DNA from: Sterolibacterium sp964437515
GTDB lineage: Bacteria > Pseudomonadota > Gammaproteobacteria > Burkholderiales > Rhodocyclaceae
DNA: 46,519 nt
Direction: 5' to 3'
Assembly (NCBI GenBank): GCA_964437515.1
Contig: CAYTHB010000017.1
Span: 1 to 46,519 of the forward strand
Positions 25,467 to 34,446 of this stretch are shown here, in pieces (position 1 is the first letter of the stretch; each line of letters opens with the position of its first letter). The translations under genes were made by a program, and so were the position numbers. A model generated the notes under the pieces. That model was not told where the DNA came from and made no database searches. It saw only the letters and a list, made by a program, of their open reading frames with translations.

Positions 25467-25492
25467 CGCATACGACATGCTTGTCGTATGCG
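25467..25492 (+). promoter_or_regulatory. strong hairpin in the leader of the che operon
   Basis: CGCATACGACA / TGTCGTATGCG forms a perfect 11-bp stem with a TGCT loop, ending 21 bases before the cheV ATG and just ahead of the AGGAAAGG ribosome site. No T tract follows, so it is not a normal terminator. A translational control element, an mRNA-stabilising 5' stem or a protein operator are all possible. The rest of the 232-base gap (25282-25513) shows no clear sigma-28 or sigma-70 promoter. Confidence 0.6.
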
Positions 25493-25513
25493 TAGCGTGA
25501 GGAAAGGTAAGCA

Positions 25514-26488
25514 ATGTCTGATTTAATGAAAACTATCGATGAGCGTACGCGACTGGCGGGCACGAACAAGCTCGAAATGTTGCTGTTCACGCTTGGGCAT
25601 GACGACCGTACAGGGCGTCGCGAAACCTTCGGCATCAATGTTTTCAAGGTGCGCGAGGTCATGCGCAAACCGCCGATTACCTCATCTCCAGACATGCCAC
25701 CGGCTGTCAAGGGGATGGTCAGCTTGCGGGGAACGCTGGTTCCCGTGGTGGATCTTGCGGAGTACGTTGGTATGCAGCCGGATACCGCGCGTGATGTCAT
25801 GATTGTGACGGAATACAACGGGCATACACAGGGTTTTCTGGTCGAGGCGGTTGATACTATCTTGCGTCTGGACTGGCAGCAGATGCGTATTCCTCCCAAT
25901 ATGTTGTCTTCCAATCTGGGGGGCATGGTGACGGCGGTGACCGAATTGCCCGATGGCCGTCTGGTTATGATGATTGACGTGGAACGTGTTCTGGCTGAAA
26001 CGCAGAAGATCGACGATACCCATCTGTTCAAGAGCATTCAGCCATTGGAAACCAGTATTACGATTTTCTTTGCAGATGATTCTTCTGTGGCGCGTAGCCA
26101 GATTCAGCGTACGCTGGATGCTTTGGGAATCAAACATATCAGCGCGATCAATGGTCGCCTGGCTTGGGAAGAGCTGGGACGTATCGCGGATCATGCCCGG
26201 GATATCGGGCGACCTGTGAAAGACCTCATTCAGATCATTCTGACCGATGTGGAAATGCCCGAGATGGATGGCTACATCTTGACACGGCATATCAAGACCG
26301 ATCCTCGTTTTGCGGGGATCCCTGTGGTGATGCACTCATCATTGAGTGGTACATCGAATAGCCAGCTCGGCCGGTCGGTCGGGGTGGATGAATATGTTGC
26401 AAAATTTGAGCCTCAGCGATTGGCCGAAACATTGGTGCGTCTGGCAAAGTCGGGCGGATATTCAGGCCTGATTCAGAGCAAGGAGTAA
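25514..26488 (+). CDS. cheV: chemotaxis protein CheV (first copy)
   Basis: A 324-residue CheW-REC fusion that couples chemoreceptors to CheA and can be phosphorylated as a feedback sink. The CheW domain (about residues 15-170) contains ETFGINVFKVREV and MVSLRGTLVPVVDL. The receiver domain (about 182-312) has Asp188-Asp189 and phosphoacceptor Asp245 in LTDVEMPEMDG; the conserved Lys is in YVAKFEP. The CheW part has a small insert (GHDDRTGRR) missing from the second copy. AGGAAAGG precedes the ATG. It heads cheV-cheV-cheY-cheZ-cheA, with three bases to the next gene. Confidence 0.93.
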   Translation: MSDLMKTIDERTRLAGTNKLEMLLFTLGHDDRTGRRETFGINVFKVREVMRKPPITSSPDMPPAVKGMVSLRGTLVPVVDLAEYVGMQPDTARDVMIVTEYNGHTQGFLVEAVDTILRLDWQQMRIPPNMLSSNLGGMVTAVTELPDGRLVMMIDVERVLAETQKIDDTHLFKSIQPLETSITIFFADDSSVARSQIQRTLDALGIKHISAINGRLAWEELGRIADHARDIGRPVKDLIQIILTDVEMPEMDGYILTRHIKTDPRFAGIPVVMHSSLSGTSNSQLGRSVGVDEYVAKFEPQRLAETLVRLAKSGGYSGLIQSKE

Positions 26489-26491
26489 GCG

Positions 26492-27457
26492 ATGAGCAAT
26501 GCCTTGGCAACACATACCGGAGAGCGTGGCCTGCTGGAGGCCGTGGATGCGCGAACCCGCCTGGCAGGTTCGAACTGCATGGAAATCCTGCTGTTTTCGC
26601 TGGGAACCGAAGAAACCTTTGGCATCAACGTGTTCAAGGTTCGCGAGGTCAGCAAGACACCCAAGATCACCAAGACCCCCAATATGCCGAGGGGGGTCGA
26701 GGGATTGATCAGTTTGCGGGGTAATGTCATTCCCGTGTTGTCGCTGGCGAAATCCATGGATCTGGCGGATGCTCCGTCAGAGTTGGGCGGTTCCATGATG
26801 GTGACGGAATACAACAAGCGTACCCTGGGGTTCCTGGTGCACGATGTGGATCGCATTACGCGGGTCGAATGGAGCCAGGTTCATGCGCCAGAGTCGGTTG
26901 TGACCGGGGGGGCGCAACGCTATATCACGGCCATTACGGAGTTGCCCGGTGGCCGTATGGTGTCGATCCTTGATGTCGAGCAGATCATGGCCACCAGTTT
27001 TGGCGAAACCAATGTCCCCCCGATTGAAAAAGTGAATGGTGGCGATGAATGTAGTGTCTTTTTTGTGGACGATTCGGCCATCGCGCGCAAGAAAATACTG
27101 GAAGTGCTGGAGAAAATGGGCGTTCAGCACAAACATGCTGTCAATGGAATGGAAGCATGGACACGCTTGCAGCGCATGGCAGCACATTCCGAGCAGATCA
27201 AGAAGGATTTGCGGGATTCCGTGCAGTTGATTTTGCTGGATGCGGAAATGCCCGAAATGGATGGTTACATGTTGACGCGGAATATCAAGAACGATGCTCG
27301 CTTCAAGGATATTCCCGTCGTGATGCATTCATCGCTGTCATCAGAAGCCAATCGCGCCATGGGGAAACAGGTCGGCGTGGATGCTTACGTTGCAAAATTT
27401 GATGCCGAGATTCTTGCAAATACACTACGTCCCTTTTTGACAAGATTCCATAGATAG
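26492..27457 (+). CDS. cheV: chemotaxis protein CheV (second copy)
   Basis: A 321-residue CheW-REC protein, paralogue of the gene before it. The CheW domain includes EETFGINVFKVREV and GLISLRGNVIPVLSL; the receiver has Asp193-Asp194 and Asp250 in LLDAEMPEMDG, with Lys in YVAKFDA. The two CheVs share the same plan but differ at many surface positions, so they probably connect different receptor sets or different CheA states. AGGAGTAAGCG lies just before the ATG. cheY follows 22 bases on. Confidence 0.93.
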   Translation: MSNALATHTGERGLLEAVDARTRLAGSNCMEILLFSLGTEETFGINVFKVREVSKTPKITKTPNMPRGVEGLISLRGNVIPVLSLAKSMDLADAPSELGGSMMVTEYNKRTLGFLVHDVDRITRVEWSQVHAPESVVTGGAQRYITAITELPGGRMVSILDVEQIMATSFGETNVPPIEKVNGGDECSVFFVDDSAIARKKILEVLEKMGVQHKHAVNGMEAWTRLQRMAAHSEQIKKDLRDSVQLILLDAEMPEMDGYMLTRNIKNDARFKDIPVVMHSSLSSEANRAMGKQVGVDAYVAKFDAEILANTLRPFLTRFHR

Positions 27458-27479
27458 AAATTGAGTGCCGGAGAGACAC

Positions 27480-27884
27480 ATGCCTGCTGATCCAAGCAAA
27501 ATCAAGTTTTTGATTGTCGATGACTTTTCCACCATGCGACGTATCGTTCGTAATCTGCTGAAAGAGCTGGGTTACGAGAATGCTGAAGAAGCAGAAGATG
27601 GTGCCATGGCATTCCATAAGCTGAAGGGGGGAGACTTCAATTTCGTGGTCACTGACTGGAATATGCCCAATATGGATGGCCTGCAATTACTTCAGGCGAT
27701 TCGTGCTGATGCGACACTCAAGCATCTTCCTGTGTTGATGATTACTGCTGAAGCAAAGAAAGAAAACATCATTGCTGCTGCGCAGGCAGGGGCGCATGGC
27801 TATATCGTCAAGCCCTTTACCGCAGCAACACTGAATGAAAAACTGGTACGGATTTTTGAAAAGCTGGAACAGGCTGCGGCGTAA
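27480..27884 (+). CDS. cheY: chemotaxis response regulator CheY
   Basis: A 134-residue single-domain response regulator. CheA phosphorylates it and CheY-P binds the flagellar switch FliM to change rotation. Asp14-Asp15, the phosphoacceptor Asp59 (VVTDWNMPNMDG), Thr89 and Lys111 (IVKPFTAATL) are all present. The frame opens at a GTG at 27465, but GGAGAG lies between that codon and the ATG at 27480, so the ATG is the start. cheZ, its phosphatase, is next in the operon. Confidence 0.96.
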   Translation: MPADPSKIKFLIVDDFSTMRRIVRNLLKELGYENAEEAEDGAMAFHKLKGGDFNFVVTDWNMPNMDGLQLLQAIRADATLKHLPVLMITAEAKKENIIAAAQAGAHGYIVKPFTAATLNEKLVRIFEKLEQAAA

Positions 27885-27917
27885 ACAGCGCAAGCAGAGA
27901 GAGGTTTGACTCATATC

Positions 27918-28853
27918 ATGGCGAACAACCCTTTGATGACGGCTGGTGATTCAGCCAAGTTTGACGAATCGGGCGACAACGACGATCTTCAAGCCCTGTT
28001 TGACAGTATTGCAACAGGGATGACGCCTGCCGTCGAAATGACAGCACCGTCGTCTGCTGCAACCAATCAGGCTCAGACTCAGGCTTCAGATGCTTTTGGT
28101 GATAATCCCGAATTGCAGTCATTGTTTGATACGGTTTCAGCGCAGGCCGGTGTGGGGGCTCCATCGATAGAGCTTGCAGCCGTACCACCGATGGAACCTG
28201 CGATTCTGGGAGACCCGACGCAAACCCGAGACGAACGTGCGGCGTATGTGTTTCAACGCGTGGGTCACATGGCGCGGCAATTACATGACACGATGTGCGA
28301 TCTGGGTTATGACAAGGTGCTGGAAGAGTCAGCGCGTGTTATTCCGGATGCCCGTCAGCGTTTGAGCTATATCGCTCAGATGAGTGAACAGGCCGCCAGC
28401 CGGGTGCTCAATGCCACTGAAATCCTGAAGCCTGTGTGCCAGACGATGAGTGAGCATTCTGCCTCATTGGCGACCCGCTGGGACCAAGTGTTTGCCAATC
28501 AGATGTCCCCGGCGGATTTCAAGTCACTGGCAGCAGAAACGCATTCATTTTTGCATCGGATGCCGGGTCAGGTCGAGGCGGCCAATACACAGATAACGGA
28601 AATCATGATGGCTCAGGATTTTCAGGATCTGACAGGACAGGTCATCAAGAAATTGACGGAAGTTGCTCAAAAAATGGAGCAGCAATTGCTGGCGATTTTG
28701 CTGGAAACCATGCCTGAGGGTGTGCGTGCAGAACTCAAGTCTGAACTGACGAACGAATTGCTCAATGGTCCTGTGGTCAATACAGAAGGCCGTTCCGACA
28801 TTGTTCATAATCAGGCACAGGTCGATGAATTACTGGAAAGCTTGGGGTTTTGA
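27918..28853 (+). CDS. cheZ: protein phosphatase CheZ
   Basis: CheZ removes phosphate from CheY-P. The 311-residue product is longer than E. coli CheZ (214) because of an N-terminal region of about 100 residues that is acidic and Gln/Ala-rich. The phosphatase core is present in MMAQDFQDLTGQVIKKL, with the catalytic Asp and Gln, and the C terminus QAQVDELLESLGF is the CheY-binding peptide. The N-terminal region contains two similar short acidic stretches (DDLQALFDSIATG and PELQSLFDTVSAQ), probably extra docking peptides. An ATG at 27918 is chosen over a TTG at 27906. Confidence 0.94.
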   Translation: MANNPLMTAGDSAKFDESGDNDDLQALFDSIATGMTPAVEMTAPSSAATNQAQTQASDAFGDNPELQSLFDTVSAQAGVGAPSIELAAVPPMEPAILGDPTQTRDERAAYVFQRVGHMARQLHDTMCDLGYDKVLEESARVIPDARQRLSYIAQMSEQAASRVLNATEILKPVCQTMSEHSASLATRWDQVFANQMSPADFKSLAAETHSFLHRMPGQVEAANTQITEIMMAQDFQDLTGQVIKKLTEVAQKMEQQLLAILLETMPEGVRAELKSELTNELLNGPVVNTEGRSDIVHNQAQVDELLESLGF

Positions 28854-28907
28854 CGTCCTTGCAATGGAACCCATGAAGTCTCAGATAGGAAACGGGAGCG
28901 CGAAAAC

Positions 28908-30917
28908 ATGAGCGATTTTCAGGGAATGGAAGACCTGTTGCAGGACTTTCTGATTGAAGCGAATGATTTGCTGTCCAGTGTCGATAACAAACTGGTTGAT
29001 CTTGAGCGGACTCCCCAGGATCATGGATTGCTCAATGATATTTTTCGTGGTTTTCATACCATCAAAGGCGGTGCAGGCTTTCTGAATGCGACTGAGTTGG
29101 TCACACTCTGCCATCTAACCGAGAATTTGTTTGATCGTCTGCGTAATGCCGAGCTGATGGTGACGCGTGAAATCATGGATGCCATCATGGATGCGACGGC
29201 TTCTGTCAGGCAGATGTTTGGTTCGTTGGAACATGGACAGCAACCGGGGCGTGCTTCTGAAGCCTTACTGGCGACACTCAAGCAAGCCATTGCGGGTGAG
29301 CTGAGTCAGGGAGGGGGGGGGAGTGTCATCGCAGCACCGGCACTCGCTCCTGCAGAGACTGTTGCGCTGCCACCTGAGGTAAACGCTGCTGCGGGTAGCG
29401 ATCCTGACTGGGGCCATTTGCTTGCCGCGGTTACAGATACCCCCGCTGCAACGGCTGCGCCCACAAACGTTGTACCGGCAACTGTTGCTGTTGCTCCCCC
29501 ATCGCATTCTCACGCGCCTGTTCCAACCCCGGCCGCATTGCCTACGCCGACGCCTCCCACCGCGCCAGCCATTGCCCATCCTGTTACGGAGAGTAGGCCA
29601 CCTGAACAGATCATCCAGCAAGCGGTAGGTCGTCGTGTGGTTGATAAACCCGGTTATCAGGGGGCTTCGGTCGGACGACGTGATGGAGAAAAGACACGCG
29701 ACAATTCCATTCGTGTGGATACGGCGCGATTGGATCAAGTGCTCAATCTTTCCGGTGAAATCGGGCTGACCAAAAACCGTCTCAACTCTTTGCGGAACGA
29801 TATTCTCGCCAATCGGGCAGACACCGATACGCTAGCAGCACTCGATCAGGCCGTGAGCCAACTGGATCTGCTGGTGAGTGATTTGCAGAGTGCGGTCATG
29901 AAGACGCGTATGCAGCCGATTGGCCGTCTGTTCCAGAAATATCCGCGTATTGCACGTGATCTTGCGCGAGGGCTGGGTAAGGATGTGGAGCTGATCCTGA
30001 CAGGAGAAGACACCGAAATCGACAAGACGATGATCGAGGATCTTTCCGACCCCATTATTCACCTGATCCGTAATGCCGTGGACCACGGTGTTGAGTCGCC
30101 CGCCGAGCGTGTTGCATTGGGTAAGCCGGGACAAGCAACGGTACGACTGGAAGCCCGACAGGAAGGCGACCATATCGTGTTGCTGGTTTCTGATGATGGG
30201 CACGGCATGAATCCGGAGCGTTTGCGCGCCAAGGCGGTCAGCAAAGGGCTGATTACCGACGAGGAAGCCAATGCAATGGATGATCGGCAGAGCTATAACC
30301 TGATCTTTCTGCCGGGGTTTTCGACGATGGACGTGGCCTCGGATCTTTCGGGGCGTGGCGTGGGCATGGATGTCGTTCGAACCAATATCCACAAGCTGAA
30401 TGGCGCGATCGATATCAAAACCGCGATGGGCGAGGGGACGACCTTCGTCATTTCGCTGCCGCTGACGCTGGCGATATTGCCTGTCTTGCTGGTTGAACTG
30501 GGCACGCAGCCTTTTGCTGTGCCTTTGTCCATGGTGCGTGAAATCCTGCCGATTAATGTCAATCAGGTTCAGGAGGTGGCAGGTGCTGCTGTCATGGTGG
30601 TGCGCGGTGAGGTTCTGCCCCTGATTCCGCTGGCCGGCCTGCTGGGGTGGGCACAGGAGTGTATCCCGGAATATGGTGTGCTCGTTCAGACGGTTGAAAA
30701 ATCCTTCATTCTTGCAATCGACAGCTTTGCGGGGCGTGAAGATGCCGTGGTCAAGTCGCTGGAGGACTTCCGTCCCAAGGGGGTTGCGGGCGTCACGACC
30801 TTGTCCAATGGGCAAATCGTCCTGATTCTGGATATGAAAGAATTGCTATCGAGCCTCGGTGATGCACGAGGTGTTCCACGTTCTGCCTTCATTCCAGAGG
30901 CATCGAACGCCGCTTGA
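28908..30917 (+). CDS. cheA: chemotaxis histidine kinase CheA
   Basis: CheA is the receptor-controlled kinase that phosphorylates CheY, CheV and CheB. The 669-residue product has the Hpt domain (residues 1-130) with His50 in FHTIKGGAGFLN, then a Pro/Ala/Thr-rich linker (about 135-260), the dimerisation helices (LDQVLNLSGEIGLTKNRLNS), the ATPase with HLIRNAVDHGVE, SDDGHGMN and GRGVGMDVV, and a C-terminal CheW-like regulatory domain. No P2 (CheY-docking) domain is recognisable in the linker. It ends the cheVVYZA run; cheW, cheR and cheB are not in this window. Confidence 0.96.
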   Translation: MSDFQGMEDLLQDFLIEANDLLSSVDNKLVDLERTPQDHGLLNDIFRGFHTIKGGAGFLNATELVTLCHLTENLFDRLRNAELMVTREIMDAIMDATASVRQMFGSLEHGQQPGRASEALLATLKQAIAGELSQGGGGSVIAAPALAPAETVALPPEVNAAAGSDPDWGHLLAAVTDTPAATAAPTNVVPATVAVAPPSHSHAPVPTPAALPTPTPPTAPAIAHPVTESRPPEQIIQQAVGRRVVDKPGYQGASVGRRDGEKTRDNSIRVDTARLDQVLNLSGEIGLTKNRLNSLRNDILANRADTDTLAALDQAVSQLDLLVSDLQSAVMKTRMQPIGRLFQKYPRIARDLARGLGKDVELILTGEDTEIDKTMIEDLSDPIIHLIRNAVDHGVESPAERVALGKPGQATVRLEARQEGDHIVLLVSDDGHGMNPERLRAKAVSKGLITDEEANAMDDRQSYNLIFLPGFSTMDVASDLSGRGVGMDVVRTNIHKLNGAIDIKTAMGEGTTFVISLPLTLAILPVLLVELGTQPFAVPLSMVREILPINVNQVQEVAGAAVMVVRGEVLPLIPLAGLLGWAQECIPEYGVLVQTVEKSFILAIDSFAGREDAVVKSLEDFRPKGVAGVTTLSNGQIVLILDMKELLSSLGDARGVPRSAFIPEASNAA

Positions 30918-30991
30918 TGTTTCTTACGGAATGCTGGATTTTGGATGTCCGGCAAAAATTTCCGATAAATTACATAGACTTGCTTTGTGTT

Positions 30992-31022
30992 TTTCACCCG
31001 TAACACGAAAAGACGGGTGAAA
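30992..31022 (+). promoter_or_regulatory. 10-bp hairpin between cheA and flhB
   Basis: TTTCACCCGT / ACGGGTGAAA form a perfect 10-bp stem with an 11-base loop, 75 bases after the cheA stop. The following CCCTTTCTATTTT is T-rich but not a clean run, so it could be a partial terminator of the che operon. A second small palindrome, CGGCAAT-A-ATTGCCG at 31057-31071, stands just before the flhB ribosome site. No flhB promoter is clear in the 172-base gap. Confidence 0.45.
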
Positions 31023-31089
31023 CCCTTTCTATTTTCGCTGTCTTCCTGAATGCCGGCGGCAATAATTGCCGGTATGAAAGGAATCTTCC

Positions 31090-32286
31090 GTGGCTGAAGA
31101 CAGCGACCTCGAACGTACAGAACCGGCTTCCTCGCGCCGCCTTGAACAGGCGCGCGAGGAAGGTCGCGTGCCGCGCTCGCGCGAATTGAGCGCATTTCTC
31201 GTGCTGCTTGCGGGACTGGGGACATTCTGGGTCATGGGGGGCTCATTTGTTCAGCAAACTAGTCAAATGTTGAAGCATGGCTTGAGTTTTGGTCATACGG
31301 CAGCGGTTGATAGTGCTGCCATGACCCAAGCGTTTGCTACGCTGGCAATCGAGGGTTTGCTACTGGTTACACCGCTGTTTCTCATAACTTTTTTGGCAGC
31401 GCTGGTGGAGCCCGTCGTATTGGGTGGGCTGGTTTTCTCATCCAAGGTTTTCACGCCGGATTTCAGCAAGCTCAACCCCTTATCCGGAATGGGACGCATT
31501 TTTTCCATGCAAGGGGTGGGGGAACTGGTCAAGGCGGTACTCAAATCGCTGCTGGTAGGCAGCGTGGTTTACTGGAGTGTGACGCACCACTACGGCGAGT
31601 TTTTTGCATTGGCAGCTCAGTCGGTGGAGTCTGGCCTGAATTCTTTGGGGCATCTGATTCTGCTGTCGGCCATGACGTTATTGGGCGGAGTAGCACTGGT
31701 TGCTGCAATCGATGTGCCATTTCAGCTCTGGCAGTACTACAGCAGGATGCGCATGACGAAAGAAGAAGTGCGTCAGGAAGGCAAGGAGCAGGAAGGGGAT
31801 CCGCAGGTCAAGGGACGGATACGTAGCCAGCAGCGCGAAATGGCGCGGCGACGCATGATGAGTGAGGTGCCCAATGCCAATGTGGTGGTCACCAATCCGA
31901 CTCACTTTGCCGTCGCACTTCGTTACGACAGTCAGAGCATGCAGGCACCGGAGGTTGTCGCCAAGGGGCTTAATCAGGTCGCCATGAATATTCGTGAATT
32001 GGCAACGGAGCATGGGGTTCCGCTACTCGAAGCCCCGCCTCTGGCGCGAGCCTTGTATCGCCATTGTGAGCTTGGAGACCCGATTCCTGCTGCGTTGTAC
32101 ACAGCGGTGGCCGAGGTGATGGCCTATGTGCATCAACTGGATCACTATTTGTCGGGCGAGGCGGGGGAAAGCGAACCCCCACAGCCACCACGCTTGCTGG
32201 CTGTTCCTGACGGTATGGATCCGGGAGTGCCGAGCGAAGATGAGGCTGAAGTCGTGACCCACAGCGGCGCAGGGGTGATGGCATGA
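31090..32286 (+). CDS. flhB: flagellar export protein FlhB
   Basis: FlhB is an inner-membrane part of the flagellar type III export gate and switches export from hook to filament subunits by self-cleavage. The 398-residue product has four membrane helices after a basic N terminus (RRLEQAREEGRVPRSREL). The cleavage motif is Asn269-Pro270-Thr271-His272, at the same numbers as in the enteric protein. The C-terminal extension beyond about residue 350 is acidic and Pro-rich. The start is GTG at 31090, with AAAGGAA about seven bases upstream. flhA overlaps its stop (ATGA). Confidence 0.96.
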   Translation: MAEDSDLERTEPASSRRLEQAREEGRVPRSRELSAFLVLLAGLGTFWVMGGSFVQQTSQMLKHGLSFGHTAAVDSAAMTQAFATLAIEGLLLVTPLFLITFLAALVEPVVLGGLVFSSKVFTPDFSKLNPLSGMGRIFSMQGVGELVKAVLKSLLVGSVVYWSVTHHYGEFFALAAQSVESGLNSLGHLILLSAMTLLGGVALVAAIDVPFQLWQYYSRMRMTKEEVRQEGKEQEGDPQVKGRIRSQQREMARRRMMSEVPNANVVVTNPTHFAVALRYDSQSMQAPEVVAKGLNQVAMNIRELATEHGVPLLEAPPLARALYRHCELGDPIPAALYTAVAEVMAYVHQLDHYLSGEAGESEPPQPPRLLAVPDGMDPGVPSEDEAEVVTHSGAGVMA

Positions 32287-34382
32287 ATGACACGCTGACC
32301 ATGCAAAGTTTTTTCTCACGCAGCAATTTGCGCCAACTTGCGGGGCCGTTGCTGATTGTGATGATTCTGTCGATGATGGTGCTGCCCTTGCCGCCCTTCA
32401 TGCTGGATCTGTTTTTCACCTTCAATATCGCCTTGTCGATCATGGTCATGCTGGTCGCGATGTACACCGCAAAGCCGCTCGACTTTTCAGTCTTTCCCAC
32501 GGTGTTGCTGGTCACGACGCTGATGCGGTTGTCCTTGAATGTGGCCTCTACGCGGGTCGTTCTGCTCGAAGGACATACCGGGCCGGATGCGGCTGGCAAG
32601 GTCATCGAGGCTTTCGGACACTTTCTCGTGGGCGGGAATTATGCGGTCGGGCTGGTCGTATTCGTGATTCTGATCGTCATCAACTTCGTTGTGATTACCA
32701 AGGGCGCGGGGCGTATCGCCGAAGTGTCGGCACGTTTCACACTGGATGCCATGCCGGGTAAGCAGATGGCGATTGATGCGGATTTGAACGCCGGACTGAT
32801 TGGCGAGGATGAGGCTCGCAAGCGGCGTGCCACCATTTCACAGGAAGCCGATTTTTTTGGCTCGATGGACGGTGCCAGTAAATTCGTGCGGGGAGATGCC
32901 GTTGCCGGCATTCTGATTCTGTTCATCAATGTCATTGGCGGCTTGATCGTCGGTATCGTCCAGCATGACATGCCCTTTGCGCTGGCGGCCAAGAACTACA
33001 CCCTGCTGACCATCGGTGACGGTCTGGTGGCACAGATTCCGGCACTCATCATTTCAACGGCGGCCGGCTTGGTGGTGAGTCGTGTGACAACTGATGAAGA
33101 TATGGGGCAGCAGGTGAGCAGCCAGATGTTTGGCAACCCAACAGTCATGCTTCTGACGGCCTTCATCATTGGCGTACTGGGCTTGATTCCCGGGATGCCC
33201 AATCTGGTATTCCTGTTGCTGTCTTCCGCGTTGGGCGGGCTGGGCTGGTGGCTGTTGAAGCGTCAATCTGCAGGGGCAACGGCTGAGGTTGCGACTGAAG
33301 ACGTGGCGGCAGAACAGCCCGCAGCCTTGCAGGAGTCTCAGGAAGCCAGTTGGGCGGATGTCGCCCCCGTGGATGTGCTGGGGCTGGAAGTGGGTTATCG
33401 GCTGATTCCTTTGGTGGATAAGGGGCAGAATGGGGATCTGCTCAAGCGTATTCGTGGGTTGCGTAAGAAATTTGCTCAAGAGATCGGCTTCCTCTGTGCC
33501 CCGGTGCACATTCGCGACAATCTTGAACTTAAGCCCAATGCTTATCAGCTCAAGCTGAAAGGTGTGGAAATCGGGAGTGGCGAAGCTTATCTAGGCATGT
33601 ATATGGCGATCAATCCGGGGCGTGTGGCGGGGCAGCTTCCCGGCACACCCACGACCGATCCAGCATTTGGCTTGCCCGCCATCTGGATCGATTTGAACCT
33701 GCGCGATCAGGCGCAAGCCTTGGGGTATACGGTGGTGGATGCAGGTACGGTGGTGGCAACGCATATCAACCACATCATTCTGACCCATGCCGCCGAATTG
33801 CTGGGACGGCAGGAAACGCAGGCCTTGATCGACCATATCGCCAAGGATGCGCCCAAGCTCATCGAAGACTTGATCCCCAAGCAGGTTTCGCTGTCGACCG
33901 TACATCGTGTTTTGCAGAATCTGCTCGAAGAAGGGGTCAATATTCGCGACATGCGCACCATCATCGAAACGTTGGCCGAGTACGCGCCGCGTACCCAGGA
34001 TGCGCTGGAGCTGACCACACAAGTTCGTGTGGCACTGGGGCGCTCCATTGTTCAGCAGATATTCCCGGCTAATGAAGAAATGTCGGTGATGACCATCGAT
34101 CCGGGACTGGAGCGTGTACTGAGTCAATCGTTGCAAGGCGGTGCCGAGGGAGCCGGAATCGAGCCGGGTCTGGCGGATACCTTGCTGCGTGAAACGGTAG
34201 TGACTTCACAGCGCCAGGAAGATGCAGGGCTGCCGGCTGTGCTGCTCGTACCCAATAATCTGCGCTGGCTGCTGACCCGCTTCCTGCGCCGCGCAGTCCC
34301 CACACTCAAGGTTATTTCAAATGCTGAGGTGCCCGATACCCGAACCATCCGGGTGACGGCCGTCATTGGAGCTCAAACATGA
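32283..34382 (+). CDS. flhA: flagellar export protein FlhA
   Basis: The largest component of the flagellar export gate. Its 699 residues form about eight membrane helices and a large C-terminal cytosolic domain that docks chaperone-substrate complexes. Conserved blocks include PLPPFMLDLFFTFNIALSIM, LLVTTLMRLSLNVASTR, and the FHIPEP-type loop region GRIAEVSARFTLDAMPGKQM with conserved Asp/Arg. The ATG overlaps the flhB stop. Length and motifs are normal. Confidence 0.97.
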   Translation: MNDTLTMQSFFSRSNLRQLAGPLLIVMILSMMVLPLPPFMLDLFFTFNIALSIMVMLVAMYTAKPLDFSVFPTVLLVTTLMRLSLNVASTRVVLLEGHTGPDAAGKVIEAFGHFLVGGNYAVGLVVFVILIVINFVVITKGAGRIAEVSARFTLDAMPGKQMAIDADLNAGLIGEDEARKRRATISQEADFFGSMDGASKFVRGDAVAGILILFINVIGGLIVGIVQHDMPFALAAKNYTLLTIGDGLVAQIPALIISTAAGLVVSRVTTDEDMGQQVSSQMFGNPTVMLLTAFIIGVLGLIPGMPNLVFLLLSSALGGLGWWLLKRQSAGATAEVATEDVAAEQPAALQESQEASWADVAPVDVLGLEVGYRLIPLVDKGQNGDLLKRIRGLRKKFAQEIGFLCAPVHIRDNLELKPNAYQLKLKGVEIGSGEAYLGMYMAINPGRVAGQLPGTPTTDPAFGLPAIWIDLNLRDQAQALGYTVVDAGTVVATHINHIILTHAAELLGRQETQALIDHIAKDAPKLIEDLIPKQVSLSTVHRVLQNLLEEGVNIRDMRTIIETLAEYAPRTQDALELTTQVRVALGRSIVQQIFPANEEMSVMTIDPGLERVLSQSLQGGAEGAGIEPGLADTLLRETVVTSQRQEDAGLPAVLLVPNNLRWLLTRFLRRAVPTLKVISNAEVPDTRTIRVTAVIGAQT

Positions 34383-34446
34383 TGAAGCATATTCCCTGTG
34401 TTGAAGACAGGAAAATTTCGGGATACGCGAAGAGCGGGAGGCTTGC

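Noticed and set aside
29832..30815. Long minus-strand open frame opposite cheA
   Set aside because: It is a shadow of the codon bias in cheA, and the protein has no recognisable family.
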